Of a DNA stretch of 64,000 bases, positions 48,781 through 60,700 are shown piece by piece (position 1 is the first letter of the stretch; the number at the start of each line of letters is the position of its first letter). This DNA is from Diprion similis (lineage: Eukaryota; Arthropoda; Insecta; Hymenoptera; Diprionidae), in contig NC_060116.1 of the NCBI RefSeq assembly GCF_021155765.1, forward strand, positions 11,842,001 through 11,906,000, read 5' to 3'. The translations under genes and the position numbers were made by a program. The notes under the pieces are model-generated. The model did not search any database, was not told where the DNA came from, and saw nothing but the letters and a program-made list of their open reading frames with translations.

Positions 48781-49182
48781 TATAAAGAGGGTGACTGTAT
48801 TATCGAACGTGTTCAGTAGATTAAGACCAGTGTTTGGCAGTCAAATTTCGAAAAAACACCGGATTGCAGCCACAATTGCACGGGTTAATCCAGCGAGTGA
48901 TTTTTCCGGGCGATGCTGACGCGAAATGAAATTTATTACACCATAACTATCGGTCTCTAATTTTGAGTAATCGATTCTGTTTCACCGATCACCCATTCGA
49001 TGAAATCGCTACACACGCGTTTACCGTGCGAAACGAATTCTTCGAATGCCTTCGGAAATTGTGCTGCTGTGAACGTTAAGGGTGACGGACTGTGTAATAA
49101 GGTTTGTATTTGTCGAAGGGCGTTCGTCTGTGAAATACCCACTGCCACAGCCATGGCTTATCAGATACCAAACACGGTCTAA
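48781..49182 (+). pseudogene. Deleted type A lectin: promoter fused to exon 3
   Basis: TATAAAGAGGGTGACTG (48781) and TCAGT (48813-48817) match the promoter at 41700. At about 48855 the sequence jumps to the intron preceding exon 3 of the 41784 gene. Exon 3 (49001-49182) keeps an open frame (TRLPCETN, FGNCAAVNVKGDGLCNK, AFVCEIPTATAM). Its splice acceptor is altered from CATTCAG to CATTCGA, and the core Trp of LPWET is Cys. Exons 1 and 2 are gone. Confidence 0.85.
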
Positions 49183-49200
49183 TAGCGAAAGCCGTGTAAT

Positions 49201-49556
49201 TTCAGCAATTATATTGTTTGTTCCAACCTGCACGCGTTACGTTCACCTTTTAACGCGTTTTTTGTTAACACGTAACGCCCCCTCTTCTTCACAATGGTCG
49301 CGAATACGTACACTCACATCGAATCTCGTATCGCATTGTCATTACCCGCCTCGCTGTTTTCACTAACGTATAATTCGCAATTACGTATACGAGGGGCCTT
49401 TTATGGTGTGTCGAATGGTTTCACGGACAACCTTGAAGGTGACTCGATGCACAGTCAGCAATCAGGAGGGTGAGATTTTCGAGCAAATAGGATCGTTCGA
49501 GTCTTGGCTTTATATCATACATAATTGGCTTTGGTTTGATTTGATTTGATTCGAAC
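49201..49556. repeat. 350-bp segmental duplication, copy 2
   Basis: Near-identical to 45578-45930; see that entry. It starts 19 bases after the lectin pseudo-exon. Confidence 0.95.
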
Positions 49557-51549
49557 TCGTATATACCTATACCGTAATACGTTCACTTATGCGTTATATT
49601 CAGATATTATGTTATTACTGGGATCAATTCATCGCCCAATCATAAATAATATAACATTAAACCAGTAACCAACCGCAATTTATTTATGCACACAGTGCAA
49701 TCTGCGTATCAATTTGTCGACTCAACTGCAATGTTATACATATATGGCATAATAATAATAATAATAATAATGTTTATTTTATTTTTAATGACAATGTTGG
49801 AAAATCTTTTTGGAATGGAATGGTATAACTCAGTCTTTATTTTTACGAGACAACCGATTGTAAATTCGCTCATGTTTAGATTACATACTCGACCAAAGTC
49901 GACCAAAACATTTTTCTCCATTCCCGCCAGATAAAACCCAGTTTTGTCAACGAAGCATGTAACTTTATCATAGGATCGATATGAAATTAGGTAAATAAAT
50001 CAAGCGAACGTTCCTGCGAAGTAGATAAACTGCCTTGTTGAGCCGTCAAATGTGACTGAGATATAATTTTTTTCGCTACAACTTTGTCATCAAATTTATC
50101 ATATCGCGTGTCTAATTGTATAAGAACGTAGACGCCAAAAGGGGAATTTGGTGGTAGCAGGCGTATAATTTTGTTTAGCAGCATTCGTTACAAAACCCTC
50201 AAAACGCATATCTACACTAAAATTAACCGAACAAATAAAAAATGGTAAAAGATCTCAGTATGGTGGATACACCCATATATATTTTATCTATCACACTTAT
50301 AAATGATTCAAGGTCGCATCCGCCATTTCTATGTTTTTTTTCGTAAACGATGTAAAAAACCTTCAAGACGTAAAGATTTATCGATTTCGGGAAGAATTTT
50401 TGAAATTTTTTATTCTCTTAAACAAAAAATAATACCGGACCTAACCATCACCATTAGTGAGCGTGATTATTTTCCATAAAGTTCGTGACGAAAGGGCATA
50501 ACCGATAGTACTTACGACGTTTTTACCGTTAATTAATCCATTTTTTAATTTCAACGTTTTGAATGTTATCCTCATGTTTTTCGCGTAAATACAAAGAGGA
50601 AAAAATTCGCCTTTTTACCTTTGCGCGTGGTGAAAGGTCGTATAATAATATACGTCCCTTGTACCATCAGACACGCGACATACTACAGATTAGTGGATAT
50701 TAGAAAAGACTTTCGAGGCTACTTTCGTGCCCCTCGTAAATGATCATTTCCGGAATTTTGACTATTCGCCTCGATATTAATTAAACTAAACTAGGTAAGT
50801 ACTCCGCAAATGCGAGTGTCAATAATCTTCAACTCGCGCCTCAAGCATTCGCCAAGTACACTTTAGATCTCGAGAGGAGTTCGCCTACAAGTTTCAACTA
50901 TATTTGACTAAGTTCCAGCGGTTCTCTTTCGTTTCGAATCACCTTCCGTCCGATCGTGCAAGGAACGAGCTTACGCAGTTCTGGGCACATATAGTTAAGC
51001 TTAATTGTGTGATGTTTGTTTTTATAAACTTCCTGCGGACTTACCGTTAGAAATAATAATGAGAAAAATAATAAAACGTCGCGCCATCGCGGCTATAACA
51101 TGCCGAAGTTTGTTTCCCCCACTTGCTCCGTTACCGCTCCCCTCCACCCTCTCAACCCGAGTCCCAGCGGTAAGCGTGTTTATTTAATTAACATTTTATC
51201 TCCCCTTCAATTATTCCACCACCGGACTTTGCGTCACCTAGATTTTATTCCACCTTTTCGGCAGCACTGAAAATTTTTTCCTCTTCTCCGTCAATTTTTT
51301 GTTTCACCTCTCAACTCTGCCTCCTTTATAGTTTCTCGCATATATATATTTTTCTTTTTTTACAATTCTTTTTACACGATTATTCCTCCTCCTCCTCTCA
51401 CACTCTGATTAAAAATTACTGCATTTATTGTTTTGTAATCGCGAGCTGGGAAAAATTGTGGGATCAAAGCGTACGGCTAAAATTCAGTGTCATCTTCACG
51501 AACACCTTTCTCCTCGATTTAACCTGATCTGCCGATTAATCTGTATTTT
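49557..51549. other. No supported gene; (AAT)n microsatellite
   Basis: AT-rich sequence with a pure (AAT)n run at 49750-49771. No family-like frame was seen. Confidence 0.5.
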
Positions 51550-51740
51550 ACCCAACACGCGTGCCCGCTTCCAGGCCGAACGGAGAAGACAGGAGCGAGC
51601 ACAGTTTCATCACTCGACGTCCCGCGAACAACTGAGCTACCTACGGGGGTGGCGCAGGCGCCGGAATCAGGTCGTCGTCGCGACGCTCGCCGGGGTGCTT
51701 CCGATCCGACGACTAGACCCACCGATCATTATTACCGTCA
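51550..51740. other. GC-rich, CpG-rich island, possible unrecognised exon or promoter
   Basis: A sharply GC-rich block in AT-rich surroundings. On the plus strand it starts after an acceptor-like GCTTCCAG and is open (ERRRQERAQFHHSTS...), with an Arg-rich end. On the minus strand it contains TCAGTTG followed by GGGACGTCG and a short MKLCSLLSS frame. A first exon of the minus-strand dpr gene is one possibility, unproven. Confidence 0.3.
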
Positions 51741-54700
51741 TTATCATTACAACCGTAGGTACCTACTCCGCTCGCGGTATTATTATCATCGTTAATATCG
51801 TCATCCAGAGATCATACCTGTTAATGATCACCGTTGCCGTTATTATTATCATGATAATTATCGTTATTATTATTGTTATCATTACTGTCTCAACTGTCAT
51901 CAGGTATCATATATATATATACACCATGTATGAAGACTTGAAAAGTGTAAACGAAGACTGAGCCACTGCGCTTTAATTAGAACATTATAAGCTTCCTGCC
52001 CTCGTTATATCACTGCGTGTTTATCCCTAATTATAACACACATGTAATTAGTACGTTTTCGAGTAAAACATCTAACGCATTTTCGACGAGGGATTCGTTA
52101 TCTAAATACTTCTCTCCCTCTTGTCTTCCTTGTTTTCTTCAACGTTCTCCAACACAATTTTGCCACATCTCGATGAATTCTATATTTAGTGACGTATATT
52201 TCGAGGGAACAGGTAGGATAGGATAAAATTTCAACTGATTTCAGGAGCTTCTTCTGTTTCTTTATACTCCAAGAGTATCTGTTTCGTCTTCAATCAATGT
52301 AAGACGGCCTGACACCTGAGATAAATTATCGTTGTCGTTAGACTCGAAAATTGCTCACGGACACGAGGAAATCATCCGATATCGCCTTTTCACCAACTTT
52401 GATTGAAGTGAAATTCTTTTTTTTGTGTATGACATATCACATACATGTCAGTGCTATTATTATTAATCGTCGACTTGTATAAAAACATATTGTCACGTAT
52501 AGCTATAAGTGGCCGCATCTAATGGAATTAAATTTTAGCATAATAAAGCGACGGGTGGATACTCTTTAGACGCAGATTTGAAATGCTTAAATATCCTGTA
52601 ACAAATGTGTTTGATTATCAACGCGTTTCACGCCATTTCGGCCCTTTTCAATCAAGCGAAGTGGCTGCGAGACGGAGTGGTGGGTATTGACGTTAAAGTT
52701 TATGAATTTCAATGGGGAGTTGTGAAGTTTGCATGTACAGGTACGAAGGGCATAGGTTGTAGGTACACCTACACGCTCGCGCACCCTCGTCATCTCTTGA
52801 ATTATTGTCGGCGTTGCGTTGGTCGGACTGGACGACAAACCGCGTCAGAACTTTGTTTGAAAATTGTAACATTACGATTGCAAAGGGCGTGATAAACTTT
52901 TGCGTAAATTTGATTCGGTCGCGGGTAACCGTGGTGCTGTGACAGACGTACAATGCCGCTCTTTCCTCTCTCCAGCACGGGCATGGAGATGACTATTTCA
53001 CGCGCCTGCATAACTCCTCGACGAGTATGCACCGAACCGAACAATTGCTTTGATCCTCGTGTAGCATGTTCGTATATTGCACAGTATATTTGCGGCGCGT
53101 AAGGATAATCTCCGTGTATGGAAAGTGTCGGTAAAGTATAAGAAAATAAATGAGGATCACGTTGCTGCAGCAAAAGTTCCGCAAAGCGCCAATCAGATCG
53201 AATCCGAACCACTTTTTGCTGCTTTTTTATTCGAAAACCCATATGATATACTTCTCCTTACTTTTACCCTCGGCATAGAGGACGTTGTATCATGTCGCGA
53301 TGCAACATACATGCAGAGGCAGAGGATCGAGCAAATATTGTGTCGGAGATCAGAATTCAAAACAGAATGGCAACAATGTCGGATCAAAAAGGAACGAAAC
53401 CAATTTTAGTCGAATAAAAGCTTTACTGGCTAGTGAAAACCGTACTTGCGTTGCAATTTCGTATCGCTATATTTATCGCATAGATCGCAATTGCCCGGAA
53501 CGGATGCAGAGTTAGCGTTGCGCGTGAGAGCGATTCGATACTTGGCAAATATTGTTCAATGTGGTCTTCCTGGATTAATTCACCGAGAAAACACTGTCGT
53601 GTCATCCAGAAGTCTGCGAGATTAGTTTCGAAGAAATCTTGGATAATTATGGAACTTGACCTAGGATTTGCACAGACGTTGGAGAGAGAAAAGAATTGAG
53701 GTACCTACAATTTATCGTGTCTCAGTTTTTCCTCGTTATAATCTGAAAAATTTATATTTCTCTGATTTTTTTTTTATCGAAAGTAGTTAAAAAATGACGG
53801 TATGGTCGTGCGTTTTCTCCATTAAAAGTAATAAAAAAAAAAAAAAAAACTACCGCATTCTGATTTTTCTAACTAGAGGGTGGAGAAAAGTGGATATTGT
53901 AGGGGAAAAAATGTCTGGGGAGGGTTGTCGTTGCCATCGAGTTAAAGGAAGGGAGCCAAGTAGCTGTGTGCGTATTTATTCTTATTTCCGAAGCTCAACT
54001 TCACCAGAATTTTCATTGTACAATTATGATAATATCATGTCGGAGAAGTTTTATAAAAAACGGTAGCGTAAAATTTCCGAGTGGCAACCATTAAGCCCGT
54101 CGTCTTTTTCGGCGATATCTTATTTCTAAATAGTACCTTGTATAATATACAACAACTCGTCTTGTTAGCATTCGAAATTCAATAAACCGACGAACCACTT
54201 CGCGGAGAACTCGTGCCGTATCAGAAGCTCTGTAGGACTGATTACCGCCGGTACTGACAATGAAACGCTGTACAAAAAACATATCAAAGGGCTGAGAAAA
54301 GTGTGTATAGCAAAGTGAATTGTCCTTACGCGCGATACTCGAAGAAACTTCGTGTAACAAAAACATCTCGGCTGATGATTTATTCAATCTTTAAAACCTC
54401 AACAATACGTGACAATCCTTTTCTCCTACGTCACAAGGGTCCGGATTAATATGTAAATACATATTTTTTATTCAAACAATTTTCATTCCTTATTTGATTT
54501 TCTTCATGAAGTATGATGTTTGGAGCCAGAAAATCCAGTTTCTATTTTCCATATTTCAGTTTATCAAGTCTATATTATAAGTACATATTTTGTGAACGAT
54601 GTTTTCACTCTGCATTTCAGCAGTGTGCACTTATTGTTCTAATCAGTCTTACTATCTTCAATCACTTCCTCTCTGATAATTTTAGAAATAACTTTATCTA

Positions 54701-57700
54701 TTACAGGAGTTAATTTCGTTCATGGGCTTGACGATCGATAGAGAATTTCCATCGCCGTATCCGCGCTGTTATATGTACACACACGTATAGCTGGTAGAAC
54801 ATAACGAGAATATAACAGGAAATTATCACAGCATCCGTGAACTCGCGAATGTCACGTGCCTCCGGGAATATCTGTGCTCTGTGTATGCATGTTCTAATAT
54901 TGCAAAACTAATGAATATAATTACAATCACGTAGGTATTCAAAATGTAACGAGCCAAGTTATCGTGACGCTTATATGTATAGCTAGCTACGCGCCCGAAG
55001 ACCCTATCCCAGTTCCTCCGGAGCATATTCTCGCACAGTAAACTCGTATAAAACTAATTATTGTTTATATATCGGTATAAGCGGATAATCGGACCTGCGG
55101 AGCTTGCCGGGTGGAATATTGACTCAATTATAATCAAAGTCGTCGATGCGATGCTTTAAGTAATGGGAATTTTAACGAGTTTATTTTGTGCACTTTGCGA
55201 TCGTGCGCTGCATGCGTTCCGTAAAACGTTTTAATTACGCCTAAAGCTCGTGGCCCGATTGAATTAACGCCAGAAACTATAATGAGGCATCGTCTTGCAT
55301 GTCGTTGATATAAAACTTACCGAGAGAAATTTCGTACTCGAGAATTTTTTATTTTTTCATTCCATTGACGGGAACCGATTCAGCTTCGGACGAGCTCGGA
55401 TAAACTAAGAATTTCTTGTGCAAAGTGGTTTTCACCGAGCGCAGAGGTCCGCCCGTTTGCCTAGGCGATTCGGTGAGCGAAAATAAAATTGGGCTGAATA
55501 ACAAAAACAGAATCGCTTGATTTCTTCGCGGATTTCAAGGGGGCGAGATACGGAGGCACGTGTACAAGAGGAGCTCTGGAACCGATAGAGATTCGGAGTG
55601 AAAGGGAGAGAATGAGGGGAGGGAGATGTGATTGAACTTAAATCGATTGGAAAGATTAGAGATAGCCTGAGAATGAGGGGAGAATAAGAAGTCTAAAACA
55701 GTAAGAGAAGAAAAAGAAGGAAAGGAAAAAAATTGCGGAAGGTGAGAGAAAAACAATTTCAAATTAAACCGCTCGTTGGTTCTGCGACAATGGAGTCTCC
55801 CTCCTCCCCGAATTTATTTCCAAAGGTGGCTGAGCACTTTGAAATTTGCCACTTCTCACTATGTCTTTCGTATGTTTAATTGCAAGTTGATATATCAAAT
55901 ACCGTCGTTGGGATAAATCAGCTCAAACCGTCATACGCGATAGATTTTTCTTTCTTCTTTCTCGTTTTCATTTTTCATTCACCGCGATGAAATTTGTTAA
56001 AGAAAACATTAAAATCGAATGTATCGTTAAAATTATAGATATGGAATTACAGATCGATCATTTTGCTAGAAATATATGCCGATTGAACTGGACTTATAAA
56101 CTTCATTCGAAATTGAGAAAACTCCTTTCAACTCCGATCGACTCCGGGTTTCATTACGGCAATGCAATGCAATGCAATGCTGAGGTTGGAGAGTGCATTC
56201 GTATGAAAAGCGAATCGCGAAATAGTGATAGAAAAGAAGAAAATAATAATAGAAAAGTAAAAGAGAACGAGAGAAAAGAGCAATACGATGAATAATAAAT
56301 AAGTATAATTGGCTAGGCACGAACGAGCGCGGAAATTGTTGGCATATAATTGAGACCGACTTTCGTACGTGTACACCAGACAGAAGTTCAGGAGTGAATT
56401 ATCCTTCGAAAGAAGCTCGAGGCTGATCGTTTCCGGAAAAAGCGTAGGCGGAAGTACGCTCGAAGCCATTCGCTTATCCACGTGTACAAACTTTGATGGG
56501 GATACGTAATTTAAAAATAAACTCAAGCTTTTTTCGAGCTTAAAACTCCAGGGCGAAACTCACGGCAGATTTCACTCACTCACACCATTCGTTCTCCGCT
56601 ACTTTTCCTTCTCGAAAGCCGCAGAAGCCGCGGATACAGGGTAATCCCGTATCTTCCTGCACATGACATCGCGATGATAATATACCCTTGCACTTGAAAC
56701 TGGAATCACCACTCGAGAACAGGTTACAGAAATTCACCGCGCACAGCTGGGCGAAAATCTGCGGGGGGGGGGGGGGGGGGGTAAAGCTGGTCTATTCCAG
56801 AGCCGCTTTCATGGGGTTGAACAATGGATTACATGGCCCTAGATGAATAACCAGGGTAAACACCGGCCCCACAGCTATTGAGCTATTCATCGAAAACGTT
56901 AAATTATGTATCGCCTTGAATTCAGTTTGCAGGACAATGGTTCGTAGATTTTACCGCATATTGCTTCTCGGTATTATTATTCACGTTTGAGTGTATAACT
57001 TATAATTATACCAAGAACGCGCTAACTTCCTAGGGCTATTAGCAGACTTTATTACACACGAGACTTTTCGCTGGCAGAAAGATCCAAGGAAGTCGATCTG
57101 CTTAGAGCAACGATTAGGTACAGCCATCCTCGTTCGACCCCTGGATCACTGTTCGTTGTTGAGAAAACCTGCAGGGCTGACGTCCAAGACGGAAAGGTGA
57201 ATAATACACGCATTATTTGTGTAATATTGTGCTAATTTTATGAACGAGGGTGTAGGAAAATTGGTAATTATTTCATCATGCCGTTCGTTGTCGGCACGGC
57301 TGAGAGAAAATTGTAAATGGAGGCTAGGGTAAATTAGGGGGTTGAAAAAAAGAATAGACGTGTGTATAGATGATTATAAAATTTGACAGTAATGAGGCGG
57401 ATAATTGGTGCTCTTCAGTGCTGTGTTATATTGTTATGCGGACTTAATGGGACTCTACACTCGAGTTTTTGTCGATTATCATGTCTGCGCGACGTTGAGG
57501 TGCCTTCGTGAAAGCCCGGCTGCTTATAGTGAGGAAATAAATTCACCGCAAGCATCGAGCATAATTACTGGGCTGAAAACTAAGGCTGAACCACCCACCA
57601 GAATTCGCAGAATTGCGAAAAGTGAGATCGTTGGCTTCCATGAGAGCTAAAGCCGATTTGTAAAACGGCAATTCCATTCAAAAGGTTAAAAACGTATTTA

Positions 57701-60700
57701 TTAATAATTGCGAATCCCTTGAATCCCGAAGTTAATAACATCGGGGAATGAGAAACGAGATTCTTGGGTCAATTTAAAATTTTATACGAGTTGAAAGAAC
57801 GCGCGCGAAAACTAAAAAGCCTTTACCGAGATTGAGGTAGTACTTCAGACCCTATCAAGTGAACTGCAGTTTCATTGAGAAGGTAGTTGCAGCGAATTGA
57901 AAGGAGACGACGGACGTGTTCTGGTGAAAATGTATAAACTATAACTCCTTAGAGAGCAGCACCGAAGCGTGGAAGCTTTTCACGCAGAGTGGCAGCCGCG
58001 CGTGGCTTTTGGATTTCCGTGATAATCTTTGTTTAATCATTCAAACGAACTATAAGGCGCTCGGCGAAAGGCCCTTGTACGGCGGTGGTGGAAGTGGCGA
58101 GATGTTGAAGGTATTAACGAGGAAAATGTGACGCTAACGAAGGATGTGTGCGAGGTGGAGAGCGAGGTTACTAGGCGTTAACAGTAATATAATGCGAACT
58201 TCAACGGATTTAAAAAAATCTCGCAAATTTATGAGAAAAGTTCAAAGTGCTTTTCAAGTAAGTTTAACTGAATATATTATGCCTCCGCCTGGCGGTGTTG
58301 TACGTGGACGTGAAGCGGGTAAAACGCTACGGGTATAAAGTGTATATTTTGGAAAATGAGGTGAGCAAAGTCGCCTACATATTTCTATAGCCTCCGGAAG
58401 TTTATTCAATTTCCAATTTTCTTGACACCATACACGGATTATAAACCGTGAGCTTCGCGCGGCTAAAATCACGCTTCGACCTCGTAACGTTACATGCATG
58501 CAGAGGTGAATTCCTGATGGAATATTAAGCACATAACAATCTTTGATCACCCGGAACACTCTGCGTGGCCTCTCAACGTCGCGTTGCATCATCTCTCTCT
58601 CTCTCTCTCTCGGGGTTCCATAGAATCTAGATCGCATGTGATATTCCCTCAGGATCGGCGGCTGTCTCGCGAGTTCTAAATTTTCGATACTTCCGTTAGA
58701 TTCAGAGTGAAATAGAGAGGAGGTCAACGCGTAATAGGAGAACCGCGGTTTCCCGCGATGTTGGCAATGTAACGCGGCGAATGCCGAGCTAATTATTGGC
58801 TGATTCCTGGCGATTCGGCATCCGCCTCCGCGAATTTCCCGCTGTAGAATTATTCGCATGTTTATAGCGTATTTCACCGGGTAGAACAATGGCCGAGTTA
58901 TTGCGCAGCCCCCGACACTTGAACCGCGACGCTGAAAGGATGGTTTAATAATAATTTCATCTCCTTTAAAGGTGGGGCGATGCTCGCTGCTTGATAATAA
59001 TGCATGGTAATTGGGCATTAGGAAGGATATTACAACGCTTAACGCACTTAACGCAGCTTATATACTCCGCAGAAACATCGTATCGCCCCGCATCCCACCC
59101 GAAGAATGCATTTTAAAATTGAACTAAAAACCGAGGCCAGAGAGGAGAATTCCGCAGGATAATCTGCGCCCAGTTTTAAAGTGGAAGCACCAAGCTCGGT
59201 TCCTTTGGGAATCGTCAGCCTCTTCTTTTACCTCCTGTTTAAACGGCACCAAAATTTCATTTTCCAGATTCCCGCTGGAATCCCGCCGTCCAATACTCCA
59301 GGCTGTACGAATAACTTATTAACAACATTCAAGCGCTCGATTTAGGTTTAGGTTGGGCGAGGTTCCACATATGCGTTCAGACGATGACATTGAAGTTACA
59401 CCTTTCTACTGTACATAAGGGAACACTTGTGTACACGTTGTGACAGGAAATACGCGATATTATTACTATGTACGTCGGCGTGTATAATATTTTACGAGAG
59501 CGGATCGATGCCGCGGAAATTTACCTTCTCATCCTGCCTTTCGATTTTCATACTCAGCCATTTCGCTGTATTATATAGCCACGCGCGGATATGCAGGTAG
59601 AGAGAAGCTATTAGCGATTGAATATTAGCCTTTCATTCAAACTTCCATTGATTTAGACCGAATGAAATTCAAGTGCTTTCCCGATAATTATTTGTCTATT
59701 CACCTGCTCAAGGGTTCCAACCACCGTCCTGGCAACCTCTCTCCGCCATTGTTAATTCTATGGCCATATAAATAGATTTGCACAATGTGTAAAACGTAGG
59801 CATAAAGCTGTTAATATTGTTCTCTGGGAATCGTTATTACTCGCGAATATTACGTCGTTTTTCCTAAAATTAAACGAAGGGCCTAACGAGTCAAGGCGAT
59901 ATTTCATTAGTTAAATAATATTTTAACCAGTGCTAAATTCAACTTGTTTCGCCCGGTGATATACGTTCGGATTAGGAGCTTAAGAGCTTTGATTATTGTT
60001 ATTGAGCCGACTTACCCCCGCTGGCGGGGGGTCCCGTGGGATCGCTTTTCGCTGGACCTGAGATAACTTTAGATAAGGCGGCTCCAACCACAATCCCCCT
60101 CATTTCAATGCTCCGCTATGCACCAAACCAGTGAATATCAGCATTCCCGGTACATGCTGTCGAGCCATTCGCATCTGACTCCCCAAACCAGGTTCTCTGT
60201 GCCGACTGCAATTTTCCTTTTTTTCTTCGGTCTCCCGATCCTTTTCACTTCGGAACGATAATCCTGAATTCCCGGTTCTCCGGCAGTCTGAGCGAAATTC
60301 GAGCATCTGGGGAAAAGGAAGGAGAGGAGAACAAAGGGAGCAAAAAAAGAAAATAACTAAAAGAAAGAGTAGAAAGAAAAAAAAAAAAACAAAATCCAGA
60401 AACACCCAAACGAAATAAAGAAATACACAAGATTTCCCTCAGACAAATAAATTTGCATTAAAGCCAAGTGAATAATTTCTCAGTGCGTAATCCTTATAAT
60501 AATCGCGGCAACAAAAGAGATTTATTTATTTGTTTATTTATTTATTCAAATAACGCGAATAATTTGATGTAGTATAGATAGCGAAAAATATATGTTGAGA
60601 AATAAATCCAACTCCGTTTTTGCGTCTTATTTTTAAAATTATTAGCGTTATATTTGTTACACCGTGCAGAAAAACAACCTGCCTTACGTCACTCTTTTAT

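Noticed and set aside
51428..51961. 177-codon plus-strand open frame
   Set aside because: Its second half is an Ile/Val-rich translation of ATT/ATC triplet repeats; only the GC-rich core is kept as a possible exon.
58254..59018. 254-codon minus-strand open frame, the longest in the window
   Set aside because: No recognisable domain, mixed composition including a CT-repeat-derived RERERE stretch, no splice or promoter support; probably chance.
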